A stretch of DNA of 18,601 nucleotides. Origin: JBBECF01 sp040881945 (GTDB lineage Bacteria; Pseudomonadota; Alphaproteobacteria; Dongiales; Dongiaceae). Under the pieces are notes generated by a model, which was not told where the DNA came from, made no database searches, and was given only the letters and a program-made list of their open reading frames with translations. Position numbers and translations under genes: made by a program. Numbering within the stretch: the stretch's first letter is position 1; each line of letters opens with the position of its first letter. Where the stretch lies: NCBI GenBank assembly GCA_040881945.1, contig JBBECF010000138.1, positions 1 through 18,601 of the forward strand, in the 5' to 3' direction. Positions 5,863-13,922 of the stretch are shown one piece after another.

Positions 5863-6837
5863 TTGTCCTACACAATCTTGAATTGGACCCGCATCCGCGC
5901 GCGCGGCTGCGCGCTCGTGCTGGCGCTCGCGGCGGCCGGCTGCGCCGAAACCGAACTCGTCATCGACCGGACCAAGCTGGTGACCCGACCGGGGGCCGAC
6001 GAGCCGGGCGCCTACAAGATCGGCCGGCCCTATACGGTCGGCAGCGTGTGGTACTACCCGGCCGAGAACTACGAGTACAATGAGACCGGCGTTGCCTCGT
6101 GGTACGGCGCCCAGTTCCACGGCAAGGCGACGGCCAACGGCGAGACCTACGACATGAACGCCCTGACGGCGGCGCACAAGACGCTGCCGATGCCGACCCT
6201 GGTGCGGGTCACCAACCTGGAGAACGGGCGCGCCGTTGTCCTGCGCGTCAACGACCGCGGCCCATTCGCGCAGGGCCGGATCATCGACGTGTCGCGGCGC
6301 GGCGCCCAACTGCTCGGCTTCGAGACCCAGGGGACGGCGCGCGTCAGCGTCCAGGTCATGGCCGACGAGAGCCGCGTCCTGGCGGCGCGCGCCCAGTCGA
6401 TCCAGGAAGCGGCCGTCGCGGCGGCGACGGGGACGGCGCCGCGGGCGGCGCCGACCACGGTCGTAACCAGCGAGACGTTGGCATCGGGCAGCGGCGGCGG
6501 GGCACCGGCGGCGGGGCCGACAACCGCGCCCGGCCCGCCGACGCCGAGACTCGCGGCCGCCGAGCCGGCGCCCGCGAACGGCGAAGTGGTCCTTTACCCG
6601 GTGCGGCAGACGCGGCTATTCATCCAGGCCGGCGCTTTCGCGGAAATCCATAACGCCCAGCGTCTGACCACCGCGTTGTCGCGTTTCGGGCAGAGCGAGA
6701 TGATTCCGACCCGTGTCGGCGGCCAGCAATATTTCCGCGTCCGCCTCGGCCCCATCGCCACGGTCGCGGAGGCGGACCGGCTGTTGGCGCAGGTGGTCCA
6801 AGCGGGTCACGCGGAGGCGCGGCTGGTGGTAGACTGA
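5863..6837 (+). CDS. rlpA: RlpA septal lytic transglycosylase lipoprotein with SPOR domain
   Basis: A lipoprotein of 324 residues. A TTG start at 5863 is chosen because GGGGGAAGGG lies just upstream and it gives a normal signal peptide with lipidated Cys27 (LALAAAGC); TTG at 5845 is an alternative. The double-psi beta-barrel (about 76-163) contains GVASWYG, NGETYDMNALTAAHKTLP and VNDRGPF. Glu94, His105 and Asp131 keep the spacing of the Pseudomonas aeruginosa RlpA catalytic residues (E120, H131, D157). A low-complexity Ala/Pro/Gly/Thr linker (about 185-240) leads to a C-terminal SPOR domain (251-324), which binds denuded glycan at division sites. The active residues suggest a working transglycosylase rather than an E. 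coli-like inactive form. Confidence 0.93.
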   Translation: MSYTILNWTRIRARGCALVLALAAAGCAETELVIDRTKLVTRPGADEPGAYKIGRPYTVGSVWYYPAENYEYNETGVASWYGAQFHGKATANGETYDMNALTAAHKTLPMPTLVRVTNLENGRAVVLRVNDRGPFAQGRIIDVSRRGAQLLGFETQGTARVSVQVMADESRVLAARAQSIQEAAVAAATGTAPRAAPTTVVTSETLASGSGGGAPAAGPTTAPGPPTPRLAAAEPAPANGEVVLYPVRQTRLFIQAGAFAEIHNAQRLTTALSRFGQSEMIPTRVGGQQYFRVRLGPIATVAEADRLLAQVVQAGHAEARLVVD

Positions 6838-6898
6838 GGGCCGCGACCGCGACAAACGCGTTAAACCGATACGGCAAGGGCAAGGAGGGAAGACGATC

Positions 6899-8041
6899 GT
6901 GCGACACCCGTTTTCGGCGCTCGCGGGCGCCGTCCTCGTCGCGGCGCTGTCGCTGGCCGCGGCCGGGGCGGGGGCCATCGAGACCGCCGCCAAGCAGGCC
7001 TTCATCGTCGATTTCCAGACCGGCGCCGTGCTCCTGGAAAAGAACGCCGACGAGTCGATCCACCCGGCCTCGATGAGCAAGCTGATGACCCTCTATCTGC
7101 TCTTCGAGCGGCTGAAGGAGGGACGGATATCGCTCGACGATACCTTTCCGGTCTCGGAGAAGGCCTGGGCGTTGAACGAGGGCTCGACGATGTTCGTCGG
7201 CATCGATACCCAGATCAGGGTCGAGGACCTGATCCGCGGCGTCATCGTGCAGTCGGGCAACGACGCCTGCCTGGTCATCGCCGAGGGCCTGGCCGGCAGC
7301 GAGGCGGCGTTCGCCGAATTGATGAACGAGCGGGCGCGCGAGATCGGGCTGACCGCCAGCCATTTCGTCAACTCGCACGGGCTCGAGGATCCGAACCACA
7401 AGATGACGGCGCGCGATCTGGCGACGCTGGCCACACGGATCATCGCCGATTTCCCGGAGTACTACCACTACTTCGCCGAGAAGGAATTCGTCTTCAACGG
7501 CATCAAGCAGGGCAACCGCAACCCGCTGCTCTACCGGAACATCGGCGCCGACGGGCTGAAGACCGGGCACCTCTCGGTGTCCGGCTATGGCATCACCGCC
7601 TCGGCCGAGCGCGACGGCCGGCGGGTCATCGTGGTCGCGCACGGCATGGACGGGATGCAGAGCCGGGCCGACGAGACGACGAACCTGATCGAATGGGCGT
7701 TCCGCGAATTCGACAACTACCAATTGGTCAAGGCCGGCGACGTGCTCGAAGAGGCCCCGGTATGGTACGGCCAGGCGCAGACGGTGCCGCTGACGGTCGC
7801 CGCCGACCTGACGGTGACGCTGCCGCGCAACGCGCGCAAGGACGTCCAGGCCAAGGCGGTGTTCGACGGGCCGATCCCGGCGCCGGTCGAGGCCGGCCAG
7901 GAGATCGGCAAGCTGGTGATCAGCGCCCCCGACGTCGCCGACAAGGAAGTGCCGCTGGTCGCCGCCGCCGCCGTCGAGCGGCTCGGCGCGTTCGGCCGCA
8001 TCATGGCGGCGGTGACGTACCTGCTGGGCGGCGGCGCCTGA
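6899..8041 (+). CDS. D-alanyl-D-alanine carboxypeptidase (PBP5/6 family, DacF/DacC-like)
   Basis: A 380-residue penicillin-binding carboxypeptidase (S11 family) that removes the terminal D-Ala of muropeptide stems in the periplasm. A signal peptide ends near residue 26 (AAGAGAIETA). All three active-site motifs are present: SMSK (Ser58-Lys61), SGN (119-121) and KTG (221-223). The PBP5-type C-terminal beta domain follows, ending in an amphipathic helix (VERLGAFGRIMAAVTYLLGG) that anchors the enzyme to the inner membrane. The GTG start at 6899 has a strong AAGGAGG site 10 nt upstream, the best in this operon, which suggests high expression. It lies 61 nt after rlpA and 12 nt before tmk. Confidence 0.95.
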   Translation: MRHPFSALAGAVLVAALSLAAAGAGAIETAAKQAFIVDFQTGAVLLEKNADESIHPASMSKLMTLYLLFERLKEGRISLDDTFPVSEKAWALNEGSTMFVGIDTQIRVEDLIRGVIVQSGNDACLVIAEGLAGSEAAFAELMNERAREIGLTASHFVNSHGLEDPNHKMTARDLATLATRIIADFPEYYHYFAEKEFVFNGIKQGNRNPLLYRNIGADGLKTGHLSVSGYGITASAERDGRRVIVVAHGMDGMQSRADETTNLIEWAFREFDNYQLVKAGDVLEEAPVWYGQAQTVPLTVAADLTVTLPRNARKDVQAKAVFDGPIPAPVEAGQEIGKLVISAPDVADKEVPLVAAAAVERLGAFGRIMAAVTYLLGGGA

Positions 8042-8053
8042 CCGGGCGGCGAC

Positions 8054-8737
8054 ATGGCCGGAACGCCCGCGCGCGGCCGGTTCATCACGCTCGAAGGCGG
8101 CGAGGGGAGCGGCAAGTCGACCCAGGCGCGGCTGCTCGCCGAGGCCCTGACGCGGGCCGGCCGCGATACCCTGCTGACCCGCGAGCCCGGCGGCGCGCCG
8201 GCGGCCGAGGAGATCCGCGCGCTGTTGGTGCAGGGCCATATCGGCCGCTGGGACCCGCTGAGCGAAGCACTTCTGCATTACGCGGCGCGGCGCGAGCACC
8301 TGACGGCGACCATCCGGCCGGCGCTCGCCGCCGGAAGCTGGGTGGTGTGCGACCGGTTCGCCGATTCGACGCTGGCCTACCAGGGCTTCGGCCTGGGGGT
8401 GGACCGCGGCCTGATTGCCCTGCTGTATGAGCGCGTCGTGGAAGACACCGCGCCCGACCTGACGCTGATCCTCGACCTGCCGGTCGATGAGGGCTTACGC
8501 CGCGCCGGCGGGCGCGCTCGCCTCGGCGGAGCCTCCGGCGAAGCCGGGGCCGGCGCGGAGACGCGCTACGAGCGCATGGACCCCGCCTTTCACCGGCGGC
8601 TGCGCGACGGTTACTTGGAGATCGCGCGCGCCGACCCGCGGCGCTGCGTCGCGATCGACGCGCGGCCGGCGGTCGAGTCGGTGCAGGCGGCAATCCGCGC
8701 CGCGCTGCGCGAGCGTCTCGGCGTGGCGCCGGCATGA
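8054..8737 (+). CDS. tmk: Thymidylate kinase (dTMP kinase)
   Basis: Phosphorylates dTMP to dTDP with ATP, for dTTP supply. Of 227 residues, the P-loop GGEGSGKST lies at 15-23, REPGG at 43-47, the DRF motif with the substrate-binding Asp/Arg at 100-102 (DRFADSTLAYQG), and the lid near 145-175 ending ETRYERM. The lid is slightly enlarged by a Gly/Ala-rich stretch (residues 158-164) encoded exactly by a palindromic repeat at 8525-8545. The stop overlaps the holB start (ATGA). The tmk-holB pairing is classical across bacteria. Confidence 0.96.
   Translation: MAGTPARGRFITLEGGEGSGKSTQARLLAEALTRAGRDTLLTREPGGAPAAEEIRALLVQGHIGRWDPLSEALLHYAARREHLTATIRPALAAGSWVVCDRFADSTLAYQGFGLGVDRGLIALLYERVVEDTAPDLTLILDLPVDEGLRRAGGRARLGGASGEAGAGAETRYERMDPAFHRRLRDGYLEIARADPRRCVAIDARPAVESVQAAIRAALRERLGVAPA
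8525..8545. repeat. Palindromic repeat copy inside tmk (in frame)
   Basis: GGCGGAGCC, TCC, GGCGAAGCC: two near-inverted 9-mers. The reverse complement matches the holB copy (8965-8985) at 18 of 21 positions. It is read as Gly-Gly-Ala-Ser-Gly-Glu-Ala in the thymidylate kinase lid. Confidence 0.5.
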
Positions 8738-9879
8738 CCGAGACCGACCCGCTGCGCTCGCGCGCCAGCGCGGCGAGCGCGCCGGCGGTCCCGGAGCCGC
8801 GCGCCAATCCCGACCTGGTCGGCCACGCGGCGGCGGAGCGGACGCTGCTGCGCGCCTGGACGTCCGGCCGCCTGCCGCATGCCTGGCTGATCGCCGGCCC
8901 GCGCGGCATCGGCAAGGCGACGCTCGCCTTCCGCTTCGCCCGCTTCGTCCTGGCCGGCGGCCCTGGCTCCGCCGAAGGCTTCGCCGCGGCGAGCGGCGGC
9001 GGCCTGTTCGGCGCCCCGGACGACCTCTTTGTCGAGCCGGCCGATCCGGTCGCCCGGCGCGTCGCCAGCGGCGGCCACGCCGACTTGCGGACCCTGCAGC
9101 GGACGTTCAACGAGAAGCGCGAGCGCCTGCGCAGCGAGATCGTCGTCGACGACGTGCGCGACGTCGGTGCGTTCCTGCATCTGACGCCGGCCGAGGGCGG
9201 CTGGCGCGTGGTCGTCGTGGACAACGCCGACGAGCTGAACCGCAGCGCCGCCAACGCCCTGCTCAAGGTCCTCGAAGAGCCGCCGGCGCGCGCGCTGCTG
9301 CTGCTGGTCAGCCACGCGCCGGGCCGGCTGCTGCCGACGATCCGCTCGCGCTGCCGCCGGCTGGCGCTCGCCCCCTTGCCCGAGGCGACGGTCGCCGGGT
9401 TGCTGGCGCGCTACCGGCCGGACCTGGACGCGGCCGATGCCGCCGCCCTGGCGCGGCTCGCCGAGGGCAGCATCGGCCGCGCGGTCGAGCTGGCCGCCGC
9501 CGGCGGGCTCGACCTTTACCGCGAGGTGGCCGGGCTGATGCTCGGGCTGCCGCGCCTCGACTCGGCGGCCCTGCACGGCCTCGGCGACCGTTTCGCCCGC
9601 GCCGACGGCGAGGCCGCGTTCCGCACCGCCGCCGGCCTGCTCGGCCGGTGGCTCGGCCGCATGGTCCATGCCGGGGCGGCCGGCGCCCCACCGTCCGAGG
9701 TGCTGCCCGGCGAGGCCGACTGCATGCGCCGGCTGCTGGCGGCGGGCGGCCTTGATCAATGGCTGGAGCTGTGGGAAAAGGTCGGCCGCCTGTTCGCCAG
9801 GACGGACAGCGTCAGTCTGGACCGCAAGCAGGTCTGGGTCACCGCGTTTCTCGAGATCGAGGTCCTGGCCCGACCGTGA
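8734..9879 (+). CDS. holB: DNA polymerase III subunit delta'
   Basis: The clamp-loader stator subunit, 381 residues. The AAA+ core shows LVGHAAAERTLLRAW, a Walker-A-like GPRGIGKAT (55-63) in which Ala replaces the usual Ser/Thr, VVVVDNADELNRSAANALLKVLEEPP (Walker B region plus the conserved delta' helix), and the SRC motif in TIRSRCRRLAL. The altered P-loop fits a delta' that does not hydrolyse ATP. The zinc-knuckle cysteines of E. coli delta' are absent from the usual region, as appears normal for alphaproteobacteria. A C-terminal collar domain follows. Residues 78-84 are encoded by a palindromic repeat (8965-8985). The ATGA overlap with tmk suggests coupled translation. Confidence 0.94.
   Translation: MTETDPLRSRASAASAPAVPEPRANPDLVGHAAAERTLLRAWTSGRLPHAWLIAGPRGIGKATLAFRFARFVLAGGPGSAEGFAAASGGGLFGAPDDLFVEPADPVARRVASGGHADLRTLQRTFNEKRERLRSEIVVDDVRDVGAFLHLTPAEGGWRVVVVDNADELNRSAANALLKVLEEPPARALLLLVSHAPGRLLPTIRSRCRRLALAPLPEATVAGLLARYRPDLDAADAAALARLAEGSIGRAVELAAAGGLDLYREVAGLMLGLPRLDSAALHGLGDRFARADGEAAFRTAAGLLGRWLGRMVHAGAAGAPPSEVLPGEADCMRRLLAAGGLDQWLELWEKVGRLFARTDSVSLDRKQVWVTAFLEIEVLARP
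8965..8985. repeat. Palindromic repeat copy inside holB (in frame)
   Basis: GGCTCCGCC, GAA, GGCTTCGCC, related to the tmk copy in inverted orientation. It is read as Gly-Ser-Ala-Glu-Gly-Phe-Ala in a loop shortly after the P-loop helix of delta', where length variation is likely tolerated. Confidence 0.5.
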
Positions 9880-9904
9880 GGCGGGCCGGCCGCAGGAGAG
9901 CGGA

Positions 9905-11488
9905 ATGCCGCGGCCAAAAAACACAATAAAACAGGCGTATTACATAACGACGCCGATCTATTACGTTAATGACGTGCCGCATATCGGGCACGCCTACACC
10001 ACGCTTGCCTGCGACGCGCTGGCGCGCTTCATGCGGCTCGACGGCCACCGCGTGAAGTTGCTCACCGGCACCGACGAGCACGGCCAGAAGGTCGAGAAGT
10101 CGGCGCAAGCCGCCGGCCTCGACCCGCAGGCCTTCACCGATAAGATGTCGGGGAACTTCCGCGCCCTGGCGCAGGCGATGAACTTCAGCCACGACGACTT
10201 CATCCGCACCACCGAGCCGCGCCACGTCGCGGCGTGTCAGGCGTTGTGGCGCGCCATCGCCGCGCGCAAGTCGCCGCAGGGGCGGGACAACATCTATCTC
10301 GGCGCCTATGCCGGCTGGTACGCCGTGCGCGACGAGGCGTTCCATGGCGAGGGCGAGCTGACGACCGGCCCGGACGGCAAGAAGCGCGCGCCTTCCGGCG
10401 CCGAGGTCGAGTGGGTCGAGGAGCCGAGCTATTTCTTTCGCCTGGCCGACTGGCAGGACAGGCTGCTCGAGCTGTACGCGGCGAATCCGGACTTCATCGG
10501 GCCGGACAGCCGGCGCAACGAGGTGATCAGCTTCGTCAAAGGCGGCCTGCGCGACCTGTCGATCTCGCGGACGACCTTCGACTGGGGCATTCCGGTGCCG
10601 GACGCGCCGGGCCATGTCATGTACGTGTGGCTCGACGCGCTCACCAACTACATCACGGCCGCCGGCTATCCGGACATCGAGAGTGAAACGTTTTCAACGT
10701 TCTGGCCGGCCGATCTTCACATGGTAGGCAAGGATATCCTGCGCTTCCATACGGTCTATTGGCCGGCCTTCCTGATGGCCGCCGGCCTGGAGCCGCCGAA
10801 GCGCGTCTTCGCCCATGGCTGGTGGACCAACGAGGGCGAGAAGATCTCCAAGTCGCTCGGCAACGTGATCGACCCGCTGCAACTGGTCGCGCAATACGGC
10901 CTCGACCCGGTGCGCTATTTCCTGCTGCGCGAGGTGCCGTTCGGCAGCGACGGCGATTTCTCGCGCCGGGCGATCGTCCACCGCGTCAACGGCGACCTGG
11001 CGAACGACCTCGGCAATTTGGCGCAACGCGTGTTGTCGATGATCAACAAGAACTGCGGCGCCAAGGTGCCGCAACCCGGTCCGGTCACCGAGGCGGACAG
11101 CAATCTTCTCGAGGAAGGCGGAAGGCTGCTCGAGTCGATGCGCCGGCTGATGGGCGAGCAGGGCTTCCATACGGCGTTGACGATGTTGATGGCGGTCGTG
11201 AGCAAGGCGAACGCGTATGTCGACGCGCAGGCGCCGTGGGCGCTGCGCAAGAGCGACCCGGCGCGGATGAACACGGTGCTGTACGTGCTCGCCGAGGCGA
11301 TCCGCCAGCTTGGTATCCTGGTGCAGCCGTTCATGCCGCAGTCGGCGGGCAAGCTGCTCGATCAACTGGCGGTGCCCGAGAACAAGCGCGATTTCGCCGC
11401 GCTCGGCCAGGCCCTGACGCCCGGCGTCGCCTTGCCCGCGCCGGTCGGCGTCTTTCCGCGTTATGTGGAGGAGGCGGCGGAGAGCTGA
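9905..11488 (+). CDS. metG: Methionyl-tRNA synthetase
   Basis: Charges tRNA-Met with methionine. It is a 527-residue class I synthetase with the HIGH signature HIGH (26-29), LTGTDEHGQK (53-62) and the KMSKS signature as KISKS (313-317). WPADLHMVGKDILRFHTVYWPA is the conserved connective region. The knuckle region (about 140-175) has no cysteines, so this is a zinc-free form. The protein stops after the anticodon-binding helical domain with no C-terminal tRNA-binding EMAP-like module, which fits the shorter type common in alphaproteobacteria. The ATG at 9905 follows AGGAGAGCGG. The first ~25 codons are unusually AT-rich, likely keeping the initiation region unstructured. The next gene starts 3 nt after the stop. 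Confidence 0.97.
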   Translation: MPRPKNTIKQAYYITTPIYYVNDVPHIGHAYTTLACDALARFMRLDGHRVKLLTGTDEHGQKVEKSAQAAGLDPQAFTDKMSGNFRALAQAMNFSHDDFIRTTEPRHVAACQALWRAIAARKSPQGRDNIYLGAYAGWYAVRDEAFHGEGELTTGPDGKKRAPSGAEVEWVEEPSYFFRLADWQDRLLELYAANPDFIGPDSRRNEVISFVKGGLRDLSISRTTFDWGIPVPDAPGHVMYVWLDALTNYITAAGYPDIESETFSTFWPADLHMVGKDILRFHTVYWPAFLMAAGLEPPKRVFAHGWWTNEGEKISKSLGNVIDPLQLVAQYGLDPVRYFLLREVPFGSDGDFSRRAIVHRVNGDLANDLGNLAQRVLSMINKNCGAKVPQPGPVTEADSNLLEEGGRLLESMRRLMGEQGFHTALTMLMAVVSKANAYVDAQAPWALRKSDPARMNTVLYVLAEAIRQLGILVQPFMPQSAGKLLDQLAVPENKRDFAALGQALTPGVALPAPVGVFPRYVEEAAES

Positions 11489-11491
11489 TCG

Positions 11492-12277
11492 ATGCTGGTC
11501 GACAGCCACTGCCACCTCGACTTCCCGGAGTTCGCCGACGAGCTCGACCGGGTCGTCGCGCGCGCCGCCGCGGCCGGCGTCGGCGTCCTGGTCACGATCT
11601 GCACCAAGGTCAGCGAATTCGAGCGAGTGCGGGCGATCGCCGAACGCTACGACAACGTCTATTGCTCGGTCGGCATCCATCCGCACGAGGCGGCGCAGGA
11701 GCCGGCGACGAGCGCGGCGCGGCTGGTCGAGCTGGCAAACCACCCCAGGGTGGTCGGCATCGGCGAGACCGGGCTCGACTACCACTACGACCGCAGCCCG
11801 CGCGACCGCCAGAAGGCGGTGTTCCGCGAGCACATCCGGGCGGCGCGCGAGGCCGGGCTGCCGCTCATCGTGCACAGCCGCGCGGCCGATGAGGACACCG
11901 TCGCGCTGCTCGCCGAAGGGGTCGCGGCCGGGCCGCTGAGCGGCGTGATGCATTGCTTTAGCTCGACTAGGTATCTTGCTGAAAAAACTTTGAAACTCGG
12001 ATTCTACATTTCGCTGTCCGGGATTGTGACCTTCAAGAGCGCCGACGAGCTGCGGGCGATCGCCCGCGACGTGCCGGCCGACCGCCTGCTGGTCGAGACC
12101 GACGCGCCCTATCTGGCGCCGGTGCCGCACCGGGGCAAGCGCAACGAGCCGGCGCTGGTCGCCGACACGGCGGCGGCGGTCGCCGGGCTGCGCGGCGTGT
12201 CCTTGCCCGAGTTCGCGCAGGCGACGACGGAGAACTTTTTCCGCCTGTTCGCCAAGGCGCGGCCGCCGAGGACCTGA
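11492..12277 (+). CDS. TatD family metal-dependent hydrolase (DNase)
   Basis: A 261-residue TIM-barrel amidohydrolase-like nuclease with a divalent-metal centre. Visible are the opening MLVDSHCHLD with the HxH pair at residues 6 and 8, VGIGETGLDYHYD (metal Glu), LPLIVHSRAADED, GVMHCFSS and LLVETDAPYLAPVPHRGKRNEP. These are the full set of TatD motifs at usual length. TatD proteins act as 3'-5' nucleases and D-aminoacyl-tRNA deacylases in some organisms; the exact role here is not shown. It follows metG by 3 nt, and its stop overlaps the next start (TGATG), so the metG-tatD-hydrolase order is one transcription unit. A rare-codon, AT-rich patch covers 11961-12010. Confidence 0.95.
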   Translation: MLVDSHCHLDFPEFADELDRVVARAAAAGVGVLVTICTKVSEFERVRAIAERYDNVYCSVGIHPHEAAQEPATSAARLVELANHPRVVGIGETGLDYHYDRSPRDRQKAVFREHIRAAREAGLPLIVHSRAADEDTVALLAEGVAAGPLSGVMHCFSSTRYLAEKTLKLGFYISLSGIVTFKSADELRAIARDVPADRLLVETDAPYLAPVPHRGKRNEPALVADTAAAVAGLRGVSLPEFAQATTENFFRLFAKARPPRT

Positions 12278-13059
12278 TGCGGATCACCGTGCTCGGCTGC
12301 GGCGGGTCGGCCGGCGTCCCGCGCGTCGGCAACGATTGGGGGCGCTGCGACCCGGCCAACCCGAAGAACCGCCGGCGCCGGCCGGCCATCCTGGTCGAGC
12401 GCGGCGCGGCTTCGGTCCTCATCGACACGCCACCGGACCTGCGCCAGCAGCTCCTCGACGCACGCGTCGCGGACCTCGACGCCGTGCTCTTCACGCACGA
12501 CCACGCCGACCACACGCATGGCATCGACGATCTGCGCTACCTGCGGCGCGGGCGCGACGCGCCGCCGATCGACACCTATGGGACGCCCGAGACGCTGGCT
12601 GCGCTCGATCGGCGGTTCGGCTATGTTTTCCGGGGCGCGGAAGGCGGGCAGGGGGCGCCCTATCGGCCGTTCCTCAAGGCGCACCCCATCCGGGGGCCGT
12701 TCCCGGTCGCCGGCATCGATGTCACGCCGTTCGAGCAGGACCACGGCTATGGCAATGTCAGCATCGGCTTCCGGCTCGGCACCATGGCCTACACGACCGA
12801 CGCGGTCGGGCTGCCCGAGGCGGCGTTCGACGGGGCGCTGCGGGGGCTCGAGCTGTGGATCGTCGGCTGCCTGCGCTTCGAGCCGCACCCGACGCACGCG
12901 CATTTCGATAAGGCTATCGAATGGATCGCGCGGGCGAAGCCGAAACGCGCGGTGCTCACCGGGATGAACCAGAGCGTCGATTACGCCGCCATCGCGGCGC
13001 GCTGTCCGCCCGGCGTCGAGCCGGCCTATGACGGGCTGGTGGTCGAGGTTCCCGATTGA
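12277..13059 (+). CDS. PhnP-like metallo-beta-lactamase-fold hydrolase
   Basis: A 260-residue MBL-fold phosphodiesterase-like protein. It opens MRITVLGCGGSAGVPRVG, then NPKNRRRRPAILVE, LIDTPPDLRQQLLDA, the metal motif THDHADH (His74, His76, Asp78, His79), DHGYGN (His156) and TTDA (Asp175). It ends PPGVEPAYDGLVVEV. PhnP cleaves cyclic ribose phosphates in phosphonate breakdown, but no phn genes are nearby and orthologues in this metG-tatD position are of unknown substrate. The segment where I expect LTH reads LTGM (227-230), so one usual metal His may be missing. It is the last gene of the operon; a hairpin follows. Confidence 0.9.
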   Translation: MRITVLGCGGSAGVPRVGNDWGRCDPANPKNRRRRPAILVERGAASVLIDTPPDLRQQLLDARVADLDAVLFTHDHADHTHGIDDLRYLRRGRDAPPIDTYGTPETLAALDRRFGYVFRGAEGGQGAPYRPFLKAHPIRGPFPVAGIDVTPFEQDHGYGNVSIGFRLGTMAYTTDAVGLPEAAFDGALRGLELWIVGCLRFEPHPTHAHFDKAIEWIARAKPKRAVLTGMNQSVDYAAIAARCPPGVEPAYDGLVVEVPD

Positions 13060-13086
13060 CCGGCGCCGCGCCGCGCGGATTGGACA

Positions 13087-13104
13087 ACCGTCTGGACGGT
13101 CTTT
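13087..13104. terminator. Possible bidirectional terminator hairpin
   Basis: Perfect arms ACCGTC (13087-13092) and GACGGT (13095-13100) followed by CTTT, lying between the convergent ends of the hydrolase gene and the membrane-protein gene. The T-tract is short, so termination strength is uncertain. Confidence 0.4.
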
Positions 13105-13109
13105 GATCG

Positions 13110-13586
13110 TTAGCGGGTCGCGAAGAATAGATCGCCAGCCACCAAGACCGTCGCGATGACGACAACGGCCAACAGCACTAAGCTCAGGTCTACAGTCCAA
13201 TAAGTCCGATATCCTTCGTACAGCATTTCCGCGACGCGTGGATCGATCCTGGCGGAGGTCGGAATCCTGTCGCCCTTTCGGCCCAAAAGCTCGTCGGTCC
13301 ACTCTCTATATTTGATGAGATCACGTTGGACGCCGCAAATTGCCCAGCAAGCAACAATGCCGGTCAAGCCAGCTAGTCCACCAAGAGCCACACGGCAAAA
13401 GGTCCCCGCCGTTCCATGGCCGAACGCGAATATTGCTGCGAGCAACGCAATACCATAATTCGCGATTAGCCATTGCTGAGTTTTCGCGTACCGCGAATCA
13501 TCGCCGAGCTTGTCGTAGACGCGTCGAACATCCTCGTAGGCGCGCCGGTCATCTTCCGTCAACTTCTCGCCTGGTTGCGCACTCAT
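13110..13586 (-). CDS. Hypothetical membrane protein, about three TM segments
   Basis: I do not recognise this 158-residue protein. A charged cytosolic-type N-terminus (about 1-40, including EDDRRAYEDVRRVYDKLG) precedes two close membrane helices (about 42-56 and 63-85). A polar loop (about 86-130) then leads to a third helix (about 132-151), and the protein ends GDLFFATR. The ATG at 13586 is preferred over the frame's ATG at 13604 because GGGAGG sits 6-7 nt before it. Base composition is visibly less GC-rich than the housekeeping operon, with A/T-ending codons common, which suggests acquisition. It is the first gene of the accessory block and faces the operon end. Confidence 0.72.
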   Translation of the reverse strand: MSAQPGEKLTEDDRRAYEDVRRVYDKLGDDSRYAKTQQWLIANYGIALLAAIFAFGHGTAGTFCRVALGGLAGLTGIVACWAICGVQRDLIKYREWTDELLGRKGDRIPTSARIDPRVAEMLYEGYRTYWTVDLSLVLLAVVVIATVLVAGDLFFATR

Positions 13587-13712
13587 GATTGCCTCCCGAG
13601 GCATACAGAGTTCGGATCATCTAGACTCTCAGGAAAAACTTCTGCACTTATTGCGTGCCGCGGGCTGAACAATATTGCCGGGCCGGTACGTGTTTGAATC
13701 GGACAAGGGTGA

Positions 13713-13767
13713 GGGTTCAAGCGGCGTCACGGACCTCGATCACCAGTTCCTTGCCGAGCGCCGCAAG
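13713..13767. repeat. 55-bp direct repeat, left copy (contig-end overlap, duplicated hicB end)
   Basis: Identical over 55 bp to 13868-13922, with a 100-N run between. It repeats the last codons of hicB and so is not an independent gene fragment. It is the same length as the repeat pair at 2687/2842, pointing to one assembler k-mer size. Confidence 0.9.
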
Positions 13768-13867
13768 NNNNNNNNNNNNNNNNNNNNNNNNNNNNNNNNN
13801 NNNNNNNNNNNNNNNNNNNNNNNNNNNNNNNNNNNNNNNNNNNNNNNNNNNNNNNNNNNNNNNNNNN
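13768..13867. other. Assembly gap (100 N), probably artificial
   Basis: A placeholder run between identical 55-bp ends at the 3' end of hicB. The rest of 13587-13712 contains no gene I can support. Confidence 0.95.
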
Positions 13868-13922
13868 GGGTTCAAGCGGCGTCACGGACCTCGATCACCA
13901 GTTCCTTGCCGAGCGCCGCAAG
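13868..13922. repeat. 55-bp direct repeat, right copy (real 3' end of hicB)
   Basis: Second copy of the 55-mer. It covers the hicB stop and final codons, in frame with the rest of the gene. Confidence 0.9.

Noticed and set aside
6620..8299. A 559-codon minus-strand open frame over rlpA, the carboxypeptidase and tmk
   Set aside because: A shadow frame: it spans three recognisable plus-strand genes and has Arg/His/Gln-rich composition with no domain.
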